Positions 1 through 9,641 of a DNA stretch of 44,985 nucleotides are shown here, one piece after another. The translations under genes and the position numbers were made by a program. The notes beneath the pieces are model-generated. The model saw nothing but the letters and a program-made list of their open reading frames with translations. It ran no database searches and had not been told where the DNA came from. How positions within the stretch are numbered: position 1 is the first letter of the stretch; each line of letters opens with the position of its first letter. This DNA is from DASCNA01 sp036011305 (GTDB taxonomy: Bacteria > Verrucomicrobiota > Lentisphaeria > Victivallales > GWF2-38-69): assembly GCA_036011305.1 (NCBI GenBank), contig DASCNA010000229.1:1-44985 (forward strand), written 5' to 3'.

Positions 1-381
1 GAGATTATTTTGTATTAAGATGGCATATTGTTTTCTTATTATTATTTATAAGTGTTACAAAGATATTAGAAAAACAGTATTGTGAAGGAAGTTTGTTTAT
101 TATATTCTTTTTCTATTATAATCCATTTTTCCCTGTAACATTTTTATTTCGTAATACTTGGCAGGTAATAGATGTTAGCCTGATCTTAATAATACTATAC
201 TATTGTGTAGTGAAATTTTATAAATATATGAAAAAATATAAACCACTAAAATATAATATATATATCAATTTTTTCGTGGATAAATGAAATTGTCAATAGT
301 ATATAGAATTATTTTCCTTAACCAAAAAATCAATAAATAAAATATAATTCCTGTATTCCTCAAGTTAAATGTTTTGATTTT
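1..381. other. AT-rich stretch without a convincing gene
   Basis: The first 380 bases are very AT-rich. A 64-codon hydrophobic open frame at 93-287 starts with TTG and has no recognisable domain; its composition is what random AT-rich DNA gives, so it is not called. No RNA gene or terminator is evident. The regulatory elements for the first real gene begin at about 382. Confidence 0.5.
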
Positions 382-431
382 TTGGGAATAATATTCTCAT
401 TTTATGCTTTATTCGCTTAAATTATTCCCAA
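382..431. promoter_or_regulatory. Inverted repeat upstream of the sigma-54 promoter (possible enhancer site)
   Basis: An 11-bp perfect inverted repeat, TTGGGAATAAT at 382-392 and ATTATTCCCAA at 421-431, has a 28-bp spacer. The left arm also overlaps a compact local dyad, GAAT-AAT-ATTC, at 386-396. The element lies about 120-165 bp upstream of the -24/-12 promoter at 549-564, the usual distance for binding sites of sigma-54 activators. The NtrC-type regulator at 2441-3766 is an obvious candidate binder. The repeat is seen directly; the enhancer role is inference. It could also be a terminator stem of an upstream gene outside the window. Confidence 0.4.
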
Positions 432-548
432 TATTAAAAGGTAAATTTATTTTGATTTTTCTTTAATAATATTTTTTTCGTAGATCTTCTTTTAATTTTC
501 ACCTTACTTATAAAGAAATAACAGAAATTTTTTATAAAAAACCATTTC

Positions 549-564
549 TGGCATTCAAACTGCT
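549..564 (+). promoter_or_regulatory. Sigma-54 (-24/-12) promoter
   Basis: The 16-mer TGGCAT-TCAAA-CTGCT matches the sigma-54 consensus TGGCAC-N5-TTGCW. The invariant GG and GC doublets are at the required spacing (GG at 550-551, GC at 562-563). It sits 53 bp before the start codon of the Cys/Met-rich secreted protein at 617. A sigma-54 enhancer-binding protein with an intact GAFTGA loop is encoded 2 kb downstream, which supports the call. Confidence 0.65.
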
Positions 565-616
565 AAATAATAAATCTCAGAATTAATAATAAAAAACAAA
601 ATGGAAGGAAAATGAT

Positions 617-952
617 ATGTTTTCTAAATTATCAAAAGTTGTTGGATTAGGTGTTTTATTAACTGTATTGGGAGCAGGATTAAGTACAGCAGTTTATGCA
701 GCAGATGTTTCATCAACTGCTAATCAAACAGCTAGCAGCAGTAAAGTTGTGAATGCTGATCAGAAGTCAAAATGTGATATGCAGAAAAATAATATGAATA
801 AAGATTGTAACATGAAACAAAACAGTTGTAAAAAAATGATGGAAAACTGTAAAAAAATGAATAAAGAACAATGTAATAAAAAGAAGGATATGACTAATAA
901 TTGTAAGAAAATGAATGAGAATAAAAAAGCAGATACTCAAAAAAACTTATAA
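617..952 (+). CDS. Secreted Cys/Met/Lys-rich small protein, probable metal binder
   Basis: This 111-residue protein has a clear Sec signal peptide (about residues 1-28, ending AVYA). The mature chain is short, very basic and low in complexity. It carries six cysteines and about eight methionines spread among Lys and Asn, with the motif CKKM repeated three times plus CDM and CNM. Alternating Cys and Met thiol/thioether ligands suggest soft-metal binding such as Cu(I) or Ag(I) in the periplasm; this is inference, as I recognise no named family. The ATG at 617 follows the purine-rich GGAAGG. A sigma-54 promoter lies just upstream and a 14-bp stem-loop just downstream, so it is probably a monocistronic, induced gene. 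Its neighbours are a sensor kinase/sigma-54 activator pair and a Cus-type efflux pump, which fits a metal buffer or chaperone role. Confidence 0.75.
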   Translation: MFSKLSKVVGLGVLLTVLGAGLSTAVYAADVSSTANQTASSSKVVNADQKSKCDMQKNNMNKDCNMKQNSCKKMMENCKKMNKEQCNKKKDMTNNCKKMNENKKADTQKNL

Positions 953-973
953 TTGATTATACATATTAAGAAA

Positions 974-1011
974 ATACTATCTATCAATTGCAGCTTGTTG
1001 ATAGATAGTAT
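974..1011 (+). terminator. Perfect 14-bp stem-loop after the Cys/Met-rich gene
   Basis: Arms 974-987 and 998-1011 are perfectly complementary (core TACTATCTATCAA / TTGATAGATAGTA) around a 10-base loop, 22 bases after the stop codon at 952. No T-run follows, so it may be an atypical terminator or a 3' mRNA-stabilising hairpin. It separates the small gene from the kinase gene at 1119. The right arm contains TTGATA, and TATAAT occurs at 1023-1028 (19-bp spacing), so a weak promoter for the kinase gene may overlap it. Confidence 0.5.
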
Positions 1012-1118
1012 GATGTTTAGGCTATAATTATAAAAAAGTGAAAAATGAGTAATTTAATATTTTTTGGTAAAACTCATATTTTATCGTAATTTGTACCTGT
1101 TAGTAATCGGAGGATAAT

Positions 1119-2426
1119 ATGAGTAAGTTTATAAAAATATATTCCAAACCATTTTTGGTTGGTTGTATTTTAATTGCTCTATTATCTTTTTGGGTTATAA
1201 AAGAGAAATCAGCTAGTAGTAATGAAGCAGCAAATTCTGTATATAAAAGCTCTAAAAATATTGGAGATATTTTAAGAGGAGTAATCATATCACAATATCG
1301 CTGCGGCAGGCCTGAACGCCTTGAACAAATTCTTCCTCCTGTATTAGAGTCTTCAGATATTAAATATATTATTTTGAAATACCACAATAAAGTTTTTTTA
1401 GAAATGGGTAAAAGAAGTGAGTTTCCTCAAACAAATACAAAAACAGGGTTCAAACTATTCAATAAGCAGTTTTATTATTGGGATAATTTTAATTTAGTAT
1501 ACTCTACATCTTTATTTACGTGTTCAGATAGCATGATGATGAAACAGGAATACTTAAGCCCTACTAAGAAAAATTATACAGGAACAATTTTTTTTGGTAT
1601 AAGAATTCAGGACAAAAGCTATTTTAAACAGATCAGAGACAGCAATATTAAATCTATGATTATTTTCTTGATTGGTTTAATAGGGATTTTAGTGTTAATA
1701 TTCGCCTGGATTAGATCAATAAAAAGCAGTAAATTAAAGAAAGAGCTCGAAAGTACAAGGCAAAAAGCTGAGCAGTTGAAAGAGTTAAACTTAGCAGCAA
1801 CTGGATTGGCTCATGAAACAAAAAATCCGCTGGGAATCATAAGAGCAATTGCTCAAAAACTGCAATCTGAATATTGTTATAAAAATATTGCAGAAAACAA
1901 ACTGATTAAAAAAATTATCCAGGAAGTTGACAGAACCGGCGAACGGTTAAGTGATTTTATGAATTATGCAAGTTTTAGAAGTGTAAATAAAGAATCTGTA
2001 TCTCTTTCTGATGAAGTATTGAATATAACTGAATTGCTGCAGCCTGATTTCGAATTGGCAGGAGTAAAATTAACTACGGATATTGATGATATTAGAATTG
2101 AATCTGATTCGGAAGTATTCGGTCAAATCTTGGTTAATTTATTACAGAATAGTCTAAATGCCTGCAGTAATGGAAATAGTGTTAACATAAAATCAGAGAA
2201 CAACGGTGATTTTATGTCATTAAACATTAAGGATAATGGATGTGGAATCAGCACTGAATTAATGAAAGATATTTATAAGCCTTATGTTAAGGGAAGGTCG
2301 AAAGGACACGGAATCGGATTGGCTATAGTTAAGAAATTTACAGAAAACTTAGGCTGGGAAATTAAAATATTTTCAGAAGTGGATAAAGGGACTACTGTTG
2401 TTTTGGAAAATATAAAAATATTATAA
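1119..2426 (+). CDS. Membrane sensor histidine kinase
   Basis: This 435-residue protein has an N-terminal membrane segment (about 10-27), an extracytoplasmic sensing region of about 150 residues, a second membrane segment (about 182-204), a short coiled linker, a dimerisation/phosphoacceptor domain with the H-box AHETKNPLG (His232), and a C-terminal HATPase domain with N box, DNGCG and GHGIGLAI motifs. The ATG is preceded by a strong GGAGG. It lies 14 bp upstream of an NtrC-type response regulator and is certainly its partner. Its periplasmic domain matches no sensor family I recognise. The surrounding Cys/Met-rich protein and Cus-type pump suggest that it senses a soft metal or envelope stress; this is inference. 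Confidence 0.9.
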   Translation: MSKFIKIYSKPFLVGCILIALLSFWVIKEKSASSNEAANSVYKSSKNIGDILRGVIISQYRCGRPERLEQILPPVLESSDIKYIILKYHNKVFLEMGKRSEFPQTNTKTGFKLFNKQFYYWDNFNLVYSTSLFTCSDSMMMKQEYLSPTKKNYTGTIFFGIRIQDKSYFKQIRDSNIKSMIIFLIGLIGILVLIFAWIRSIKSSKLKKELESTRQKAEQLKELNLAATGLAHETKNPLGIIRAIAQKLQSEYCYKNIAENKLIKKIIQEVDRTGERLSDFMNYASFRSVNKESVSLSDEVLNITELLQPDFELAGVKLTTDIDDIRIESDSEVFGQILVNLLQNSLNACSNGNSVNIKSENNGDFMSLNIKDNGCGISTELMKDIYKPYVKGRSKGHGIGLAIVKKFTENLGWEIKIFSEVDKGTTVVLENIKIL

Positions 2427-2440
2427 TAACAGGCATAGAA

Positions 2441-3766
2441 ATGAAGAAAATACTGATAGTTGATGATGAATTATCATTCAGAGAGGTTTATTCTGAAAAG
2501 CTCAGAAAGAATGGAAATATTGAAACCTTCACAGCTGAATCGGGGGAAGAAGCGCTTGTTGTCATAGATAAAATCAAACCTGATATGGTTATTTGTGATG
2601 TCCGTATGTCCGGTATTGACGGAATAACTTTGCTCAAGAAAATTCGTGAAATGCAAATACAGGTACCGTTTTTAATTATAACTGCATACGGTAATATTAA
2701 AGATGCGGTTAAATCTGTAAAATTAGGAGCTGTTGACTATCTTGAAAAACCTGTAGATCTTAATGAACTCAAAGATACTGTATACAAAATACTTAATATA
2801 AAAAAATACTCTTCTGATGATAATTTACCTAAAGATTTATTTAATGATATCATCACTGATAATAAGGTTATGCATGATATTCTCATTGATGCATATCATG
2901 TGGCTAAAAGTGATATTTCCATATTAATTAGCGGTGAAAGCGGTACCGGGAAAGATGTTTTAGCTAAATTCATTCATGAGAATAGCCCTCGTTGTTCTAA
3001 AAAATTTATTGCTGTTAATTGTGCTTCAATTTCTGCAAATATAATTGGAAGCGAATTGTTCGGACATGAAAAAGGAGCTTTTACTGGAGCTTTAAATAAA
3101 AGATCAGGAAGATTTAAAGAGGCAGAAGGAGGAACACTGTTTCTTGATGAAATAGGAGATATGCCACTAGAGGTTCAACCGACACTGCTTAGAGCTTTAG
3201 AGAATAAATCAATTACTCCCGTAGGCAGTGATAAAGAAATTAATGTTGATTTTAGGTTGATTGCCGCAACAAACAGACCTCTTGAAGAATTTATTGTACA
3301 GGGAAAGTTCAGAGACGATCTTTTCTATCGTCTGAATGTAATATCTTTTAATCTGCCTTCTTTGCGCAAACGGGTAGAAGATATTATGCTTTTGGCCAGA
3401 CATTTCTTAAATGAAAACAGCAGCAAAAATAAAAAACTGTCGGGAGCGGTGGAAGAGCTTCTTGTGAATTATTCATGGCCTGGCAATATTAGAGAACTTT
3501 CTAATTGCATGAAAAGAGCAAGAGTACTGTCAAGGACAGAATTTATTATGCCTGAACACCTTTCTCCTGCAGTGAGAGATTCTAAAATTACGGATGATTC
3601 AGATCCTGATTGCTCTAAAGACAGTGTGGTATCTCTCGAAAACAGTGAAATGGAAATGATTAAAAAAGCTCTTGCTGAAACAAATGGAAACCAGACCAAG
3701 GCTGCAAAATTGCTTGGAATTAACCGGAGAACGCTGTTCAATAAATTAAAAAAACTTGATAGTTGA
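2441..3766 (+). CDS. NtrC-family sigma-54 response regulator
   Basis: This 441-residue protein has the full three-domain layout of a phosphorylation-controlled sigma-54 activator. The receiver domain (1-120) has an acidic pocket and phosphoacceptor Asp53 in CDVRMSG. The AAA+ domain carries Walker A GESGTGKD (165-172), the sigma-54-contacting GAFTGA loop (212-217) and Walker B in TLFLDEIG. The C-terminal Fis-type helix-turn-helix contains NQTKAAKLLGINRRTLFNKL. It is translated 14 bp after the kinase gene. Likely targets are the -24/-12 promoter at 549-564 and perhaps its own operon. No -24/-12 motif was seen in the 83-bp gap before the efflux genes at 3850, so those may be read through from the regulator operon. 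Confidence 0.93.
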   Translation: MKKILIVDDELSFREVYSEKLRKNGNIETFTAESGEEALVVIDKIKPDMVICDVRMSGIDGITLLKKIREMQIQVPFLIITAYGNIKDAVKSVKLGAVDYLEKPVDLNELKDTVYKILNIKKYSSDDNLPKDLFNDIITDNKVMHDILIDAYHVAKSDISILISGESGTGKDVLAKFIHENSPRCSKKFIAVNCASISANIIGSELFGHEKGAFTGALNKRSGRFKEAEGGTLFLDEIGDMPLEVQPTLLRALENKSITPVGSDKEINVDFRLIAATNRPLEEFIVQGKFRDDLFYRLNVISFNLPSLRKRVEDIMLLARHFLNENSSKNKKLSGAVEELLVNYSWPGNIRELSNCMKRARVLSRTEFIMPEHLSPAVRDSKITDDSDPDCSKDSVVSLENSEMEMIKKALAETNGNQTKAAKLLGINRRTLFNKLKKLDS

Positions 3767-3849
3767 TTTAAAGGTTTAATATATTTTTTGCATTGAATCT
3801 TTAGTTTTTTTATAAAGAAACAAAAGAATTAGATATAAAAAGGAAAACC

Positions 3850-5739
3850 ATGAAAATAAGATTCATTTACAGCTTAACAGTTATACTTTTTTCATTTAGC
3901 TTAACAGGGATGGCTATGAATATGGCTAATATGAAAAAAAATTATCCTGATAATTCTGCACCTAAGCAAATATGGACTTGCTCTATGCATCCCCAGATAA
4001 AAATGGATAAGCCGGGAAAATGTCCTATTTGTAAGATGGATTTAATTCCATTAAAAAACAGTGAAGTTAATAGTGGTGCCAATGTTTCAGTGAAATTATC
4101 TGAACGAGCAAGAAAACTTGCTGAAGTGCAGACTGTGAATGTAAAAAGAGAAGCTGCTTTTGCTCAAATTTTACTAACAGGAACTTTGGATTATGATGAA
4201 ACCCAGTCCGCTGAAATTGTTTCTCAGTTTCCGGGAAGAATTGAAAAACTTTATGCTAACTACACAGGAATGTATGTCAAAAAAGGATTTCACCTTGCCG
4301 AAATATTCAGCCCTGAAATATATTTGTATCAGAGAGAAATTCTTATTGCCCACAAGGCATATGTGAAAAGTGAAAATGAGAAAAACCCTAAGTTAAAAAA
4401 AGAGTATTTAAAAACTTATTATAGTACGATGAATAGAATGCGTGTATTGGGTTTAGTTAAAGAACAGGTAATGCAGATTATAAAAAAAGGAACTGTTTCA
4501 GATACCATTGACCTTTATTCGCCGATAGATGGAGTTGTAATTAAAAAAGATATTGTGAGAGGTCAGCACTTTAAAGCTGGAGACCCCCTGTTTATTATAT
4601 CAAATTTAAAAAATTTGTGGCTTATGCTGGACGCATATGAACTTGATTTACCATTTTTAAAGTATGGTCAAAAAGTTGAATTTGAAGTTGAAGCTGTACC
4701 CGGAAAAAAATTTACAGGTAAAGTTGTTTATATTGATCCCATACTTAATAGTGATACCCGATCAACAAATGTTAGAGTTGTAGTTGATAATAAGGATAGA
4801 TTATTAAAGCCTGGAATGTTTGTAAGAGCAACTGTTTTTGCTCAGCTTGGAGATAAAGGTGTTATAATGGCTGAATCTTTAAAAAATAAATGGATAAGCC
4901 CCATGCATCCTCAAATCATCAAAGATCATCCTGGCAAATGTGATATTTGCGGTATGGAGCTTGTTTCAACTGAAACTTTAGGTATTACAAGAAAAGGAGA
5001 TTCAAGTAAAATGGATCTGCCTATTGTTATTCCTGATTCAGCGCCACTGATTACAGGAAAAAGAGCTGTAGTATATATAGAATTGAGTCCAGGGGCATAT
5101 GAAGCCAGAAATATTGTACTGGGGCCTAAGGTTGGCAATAAGTACATAGTATACAAAGGTCTCAAAGTGGGAGAGAAAATTGTCACTAGAGGTAATTTTA
5201 AAATTGACAGTGAACTTCAGATAAAATCTACAAATGCTGGAATGATGTCACAGTTTTCAGAGAGCAATAATGATACTGATCAGGAGTTAATTTCTGTTGA
5301 ACCTAAAAATCAACAGATGGAATTAAAAGCTATTTCAAGTTTTTATTTTGATATAGAAAAAACTTTGGCTGATGATGATGTGAAAAATGCAGAAAAATCA
5401 ACTGATTTATTTTTCAAATATCTGAAATCGCTAGATCAGAAGCAATTAAAGAATAATGATTCTGAATTTGGTATTAATATACAGGATATATTAAAAGTTT
5501 TAAAGAATGATAAATCGACAGACAGCATTTCTCAATTACGTGAAAATTTCAATAAACTTTCGATATTAATAGCGCCTTTAATGGGGCATTTAGCAGATGT
5601 TTCCAGAGAAAAAATTTATAAATATGAATGTTCAATGGCATTTGATAATAAAGGTGCATTTTGGTTTCAGGATGTAAATGAGATAGCCAATCCATATTTC
5701 GGTAAAGCTATGAGAAGTTGTGGAATTTTAATAAAATAG
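3850..5739 (+). CDS. cusB: CusB-like RND periplasmic adaptor with two metal-binding motifs and a DUF3347-like end
   Basis: This 629-residue membrane-fusion protein belongs to a copper/silver-type tripartite efflux pump. After a signal peptide (about 1-22) comes a heavy-metal-binding domain at 42-68 with Cys44, Met46, His47, Cys58, Cys61 and Met63. The lipoyl/hairpin/beta-barrel adaptor core follows. A second copy of the same motif lies at 348-371 (Met352, His353, Cys364, Cys367, Met369). The last about 150 residues resemble DUF3347, ending in a CSMAF...GAFWFQ...NPYFGKAM..CG pattern. The usual E. coli CusB is about 400 residues, so the extra length comes from the second motif and the C-terminal domain. 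It precedes the RND pump gene by 15 bp. No outer-membrane TolC/CusC partner is encoded nearby. Confidence 0.9.
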   Translation: MKIRFIYSLTVILFSFSLTGMAMNMANMKKNYPDNSAPKQIWTCSMHPQIKMDKPGKCPICKMDLIPLKNSEVNSGANVSVKLSERARKLAEVQTVNVKREAAFAQILLTGTLDYDETQSAEIVSQFPGRIEKLYANYTGMYVKKGFHLAEIFSPEIYLYQREILIAHKAYVKSENEKNPKLKKEYLKTYYSTMNRMRVLGLVKEQVMQIIKKGTVSDTIDLYSPIDGVVIKKDIVRGQHFKAGDPLFIISNLKNLWLMLDAYELDLPFLKYGQKVEFEVEAVPGKKFTGKVVYIDPILNSDTRSTNVRVVVDNKDRLLKPGMFVRATVFAQLGDKGVIMAESLKNKWISPMHPQIIKDHPGKCDICGMELVSTETLGITRKGDSSKMDLPIVIPDSAPLITGKRAVVYIELSPGAYEARNIVLGPKVGNKYIVYKGLKVGEKIVTRGNFKIDSELQIKSTNAGMMSQFSESNNDTDQELISVEPKNQQMELKAISSFYFDIEKTLADDDVKNAEKSTDLFFKYLKSLDQKQLKNNDSEFGINIQDILKVLKNDKSTDSISQLRENFNKLSILIAPLMGHLADVSREKIYKYECSMAFDNKGAFWFQDVNEIANPYFGKAMRSCGILIK

Positions 5740-5754
5740 GAAGGGGAAACTATT

Positions 5755-8700
5755 TTGCTGTCTTATCTGATAAAAGTATGCCTTAAAAATAAATTTATTG
5801 TATTCAGTATTCTAGTGGCTATTATTGCTGCCGGAGTTTATGTAGCTCCTTTTGACTGGAATACTGGTATAGATCGTTCTCCTGTACCGGTCGATGCAAT
5901 ACCAGACATTGGAGAAAATCAGCAAATTGTATTTACTGATTGGAATGGGCGTTCTCCAAGAGATATTGAAGATCAGGTAACATATCCTTTAGTTACCAAT
6001 TTAATGGGGCTACCCGGAGTTAAAACTATACGTGGAAGTTCAATGTTTGGGTTTTCAGTAATTTATGTCATTTTTAATGATAATATAGATTTTTATTGGG
6101 GAAGAACTCGAATTCTTGAAAAATTAAACAGTCTGCCCTCCGGTACTCTACCGGCAGGTGTTAAACCGAAATTAGGACCTGATGCAACTGCCCTAGGGCA
6201 GGTTTTTGAATACACACTTGAAGGAACTGATAAAAATGGAAATCCAACAGGAGGTTGGGATCCTGATGAACTGAGAAGCATACAGGACTGGATAGCTAGA
6301 TATTCTCTTCTTGGTGTTTCCGGTGTCAGCGAGGTGGCATCAATTGGAGGATTCGTCAAAGAGTACCAGATAGATTTAGATCCTCATGCTATGAGGGCTT
6401 ATGATATTTCGTTGCAGGATGTCTATGATGCTGTCAGAAAAGCAAATATTGATGTTGGAATAAATACATTAGCTCTGAATGGAGCAGAATATCTTGTCAG
6501 AGGTCTGGGTTATATAAAAAATCTTGGAGATATTGAAAATAGTGTAATTAAGGAAGTAAATGATACACCTGTTTATATAAAAAATGTTGCTAATGTAAGT
6601 TTAGGCCCTCAATATAGGAGAGGGATATTAAATAAAGAAGGGGCAGATGTTGTAGGAGGAATAGTAACAGTAAGGTACGGAGAGAATCCACTCGAAGTAA
6701 TCAATAGAGTGAAGAAAAAAATTAGACAAATTTCTCTGACTCTTCCAAAGAAAACCCTACCAAATGGAAAAATTTCCCAGGTAAAAATAGTGCCTTTCTA
6801 TGATAGAAGCGGATTAATACATGAAACTCTCGGTACGTTAAATTCTGCCTTAATTGAAGAAATTCTCATTAGTATAATCGTAATTTTATTTATGATACAG
6901 CAGTTTAAAATTGCGGGTTTAATTTCAGCATTGCTTCCGGCTTCTGTTTTACTGGCTTTTATAATGATGAAAGTGTTTGGTATTGATGCAAATATTGTAG
7001 CACTTTCAGGTATTGCAATTGCTATTGGAACAGTTGTAGATATGGGGATCGTTATTTGCGAAAATATTGTTAAACATTTGAATGAAGCATCTCCGCCCAG
7101 AAATTATTTTAATATTGTTTATAACGCATCGAGTGAAGTTGCCGGTGCAATATTTACATCAGTAGCTACGACTATTGTTAGTTTTTTACCTGTTTTTATG
7201 CTTCAGCATGCAGAAGGAAAGCTTTTTAAACCCCTTGCCTTTACTAAAACCTTTACAATAGGTGCATCCTGTATTTTAGCTATTTTTATTATACCGCCAG
7301 CGGCTCATATTCTATTTAAATACGGGGATGGTAATAAGAGAAATCTTATTTTAAAAGTTTTTTCAGGCTTATTATTAATAATAGCAATTATTTATACTTG
7401 GGAAATTAGCATTTTAGTTTCAATTTTGCTGCTGATTTTACTGTTTTATAATATATTTCTTCACTTTTTGTCAACTGATAAGAAAAAAAGATATTATAAA
7501 TTATTATACTGGCTGATGCCTGTAATTGTGCTGGTAATTCTTGCAGGATACTGGAGGCCGGTAGGATATGATAAAAATATAATGCTGAATATAGCATTTA
7601 CTCTTCTTCCTATTGCCGGTTTTTTGATTTTTTATAAAATTTTTCAACATTTTTATAAAATAATATTACATACCTGCTTAATGCATAAAAAAATATTTTT
7701 TATACTGCCCCTAGCTATGCTCTTATTGGGGTTACTAGGATGGATAGGAATAAAGCCAATTACTTCACTGTTGCCTGATAAAATCATAAATTCTTCTGTT
7801 GTAGAGAAAACTGTTGAAACTTTTCCAGGGCTTGGAAAAGAGTTTATGCCTTCTTTAAATGAAGGTTCATTTCTTCTCATGCCGTCTCTTATGCCAAATG
7901 CATCGATCAAAGAGGTTAATGATGTATTGAAGAAGCAGAATATATTGATAGCAGGAATTCCGGAGGTTACAGAAGTCGTAGGCAAAGCCGGTCGTGCAGA
8001 TACTGCACTTGATCCTGCACCCCTCTCAATGATTGAAACAATTATTAACTATTCAACAAAATATATATCTTATGAAAGCGGTAGATATCTTAGATTTAAG
8101 TACAATCCTTATGCAAATGATTATTTTAGGGATATTAAAGGCAATAAAGTCATTGCACCGGATGGTAAACCTTATTTGGTTAAAGGTAAGTTTTTAAGAG
8201 ATAAAAATAATAAACTTATTCCATATGGAGGAGGCAATGTATTTAGGTTATGGCGACCTGAGTTACTACCTGGTTTAAACCCTGGAAGAAAAAAATGGGA
8301 TGGAATAAATACACCTAGTGATATTTGGGATCAAATTGTTATTGCCGCTGATGTCCCAGGAGCAACATCTTCTCCTAAACTACAACCTATTGAAACAAGA
8401 ATTGTAATGCTTCAAAGTGGTATGCGGTCTGAATTAGGAGTAGTTATTAAAGGAAGAACTTTAAAAGATGTTGAGAAAGCGGCTTTTGAAATAGAAAAAG
8501 TATTGAAAAAAGTACCGTCTATAATTAGTAATACTGTTTTTGCAAATCGAATAATAGGTAAACCCTATCTGGAAATAGAAGTAAAAAGAAAATCCATAGC
8601 ACGTTACGGTTTAAAACTTCAGGACGTATTAGAAACTATAGAAGCAAATGTTGGAGGTACGGTTGTTACGACCACAGTTGAAGGAAGAGAGCGATATCCT

Positions 8701-9618
8701 GTACGTATTAGATATTATAGGGAGCTAAGAGATAATCTTGAATCTTTAAAAAAGATTTTGATAAGAACCGATGACAATCAACAAATTCCACTTGGCCAGT
8801 TAGCTGTTTTTCATTATAAAAGAGGACCTCAAAATATAACCAGCGAAGATGGTTTTCTTGTTAACTATGTGTTTTTTGACAAAAAGCCTAAATTTGCTGA
8901 AGTAAATGTTGTAGAAGAGGCTGAAAAAATAATTAAAGAACAAATAAAAGACGGAACTATTAAAATACCGTCAGGAACAACATATAGATTTGCGGGAAGT
9001 TTTGAAAATCAGGTAAGAGCATCAAAAAGTCTTATGATGATTATACCGTTTGTGCTTCTTGCAATTTTTATTATTCTGTATATGCAGTTTAAATCAATAA
9101 CTACTTCAATATTTGTTTTTAGCGGAATCGTAATTGCCTGGGCGGGGGGATTTGTAATGCTTTGGCTTTATGGACAGCCATGGTTTTTAAATTTCAGTTT
9201 ATTAGGGGTGAATTTCAGAGAACTGTTTCAGGTCCATACGATTAATTTAAGTGTGGCTGTTTGGGTAGGGTTTTTAGCATTGTTTGGTATAGCAACTGAT
9301 GACGGTGTGCTGATGGCAACATATCTGAAAGATATATTTAGGAGAAAAAGACCCAAGACAGTAGATGATGTTCATTCAAATATTTTATTGGGTGGGCAGA
9401 GACGTGTAAGAGCCGCCCTTATGACAACAGCCACAACTGTAATTGCACTAATTCCTATTTTAACTTCAACTGGCAAAGGAGCAGATGTTATGATACCAAT
9501 GGCTGTACCCATATTCGGAGGGATGGTTTTTGAAATAATTACAATGCTAATTGTACCTGTACTTTTCTCAATAAGGGAGGAGAAAATACTAAAGAAATCA
9601 TTAAAATTAAGTAAATAG
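5755..9618 (+). CDS. cusA: CusA-like heavy-metal RND efflux pump
   Basis: This 1287-residue proton-driven RND permease probably exports Cu(I)/Ag(I) from the periplasm. The proton-relay Asp of transmembrane helix 4 is present (Asp429, in VVDMGIVICEN). All three methionines that bind metal in E. coli CusA have counterparts: Met709 (LLMPS), Met759 (APLSM) and Met885 (VMLQSG). It is about 240 residues longer than E. coli CusA. One insertion at about 521-643 adds several hydrophobic helices between the two membrane halves; another between Met759 and Met885 enlarges a periplasmic loop (126 residues against 49 in E. coli). The start is TTG, preceded by AGGAAGGGGAAA, 15 bp after cusB. Copper/silver specificity is inferred from the Met triad and from the neighbours. 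Confidence 0.92.
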   Translation: MLSYLIKVCLKNKFIVFSILVAIIAAGVYVAPFDWNTGIDRSPVPVDAIPDIGENQQIVFTDWNGRSPRDIEDQVTYPLVTNLMGLPGVKTIRGSSMFGFSVIYVIFNDNIDFYWGRTRILEKLNSLPSGTLPAGVKPKLGPDATALGQVFEYTLEGTDKNGNPTGGWDPDELRSIQDWIARYSLLGVSGVSEVASIGGFVKEYQIDLDPHAMRAYDISLQDVYDAVRKANIDVGINTLALNGAEYLVRGLGYIKNLGDIENSVIKEVNDTPVYIKNVANVSLGPQYRRGILNKEGADVVGGIVTVRYGENPLEVINRVKKKIRQISLTLPKKTLPNGKISQVKIVPFYDRSGLIHETLGTLNSALIEEILISIIVILFMIQQFKIAGLISALLPASVLLAFIMMKVFGIDANIVALSGIAIAIGTVVDMGIVICENIVKHLNEASPPRNYFNIVYNASSEVAGAIFTSVATTIVSFLPVFMLQHAEGKLFKPLAFTKTFTIGASCILAIFIIPPAAHILFKYGDGNKRNLILKVFSGLLLIIAIIYTWEISILVSILLLILLFYNIFLHFLSTDKKKRYYKLLYWLMPVIVLVILAGYWRPVGYDKNIMLNIAFTLLPIAGFLIFYKIFQHFYKIILHTCLMHKKIFFILPLAMLLLGLLGWIGIKPITSLLPDKIINSSVVEKTVETFPGLGKEFMPSLNEGSFLLMPSLMPNASIKEVNDVLKKQNILIAGIPEVTEVVGKAGRADTALDPAPLSMIETIINYSTKYISYESGRYLRFKYNPYANDYFRDIKGNKVIAPDGKPYLVKGKFLRDKNNKLIPYGGGNVFRLWRPELLPGLNPGRKKWDGINTPSDIWDQIVIAADVPGATSSPKLQPIETRIVMLQSGMRSELGVVIKGRTLKDVEKAAFEIEKVLKKVPSIISNTVFANRIIGKPYLEIEVKRKSIARYGLKLQDVLETIEANVGGTVVTTTVEGRERYPVRIRYYRELRDNLESLKKILIRTDDNQQIPLGQLAVFHYKRGPQNITSEDGFLVNYVFFDKKPKFAEVNVVEEAEKIIKEQIKDGTIKIPSGTTYRFAGSFENQVRASKSLMMIIPFVLLAIFIILYMQFKSITTSIFVFSGIVIAWAGGFVMLWLYGQPWFLNFSLLGVNFRELFQVHTINLSVAVWVGFLALFGIATDDGVLMATYLKDIFRRKRPKTVDDVHSNILLGGQRRVRAALMTTATTVIALIPILTSTGKGADVMIPMAVPIFGGMVFEIITMLIVPVLFSIREEKILKKSLKLSK

Positions 9619-9641
9619 TTGTTTTATTAAAGGAAAATATA

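Noticed and set aside
93..287. 64-codon hydrophobic open frame at the window start
   Set aside because: TTG start, strongly AT-driven composition (Phe, Ile, Tyr), no domain and no homologue I recognise; consistent with chance in AT-rich DNA.
1045..1089. 14-codon open frame upstream of the sensor kinase
   Set aside because: No ribosome-binding site and no sign of a regulatory leader peptide.
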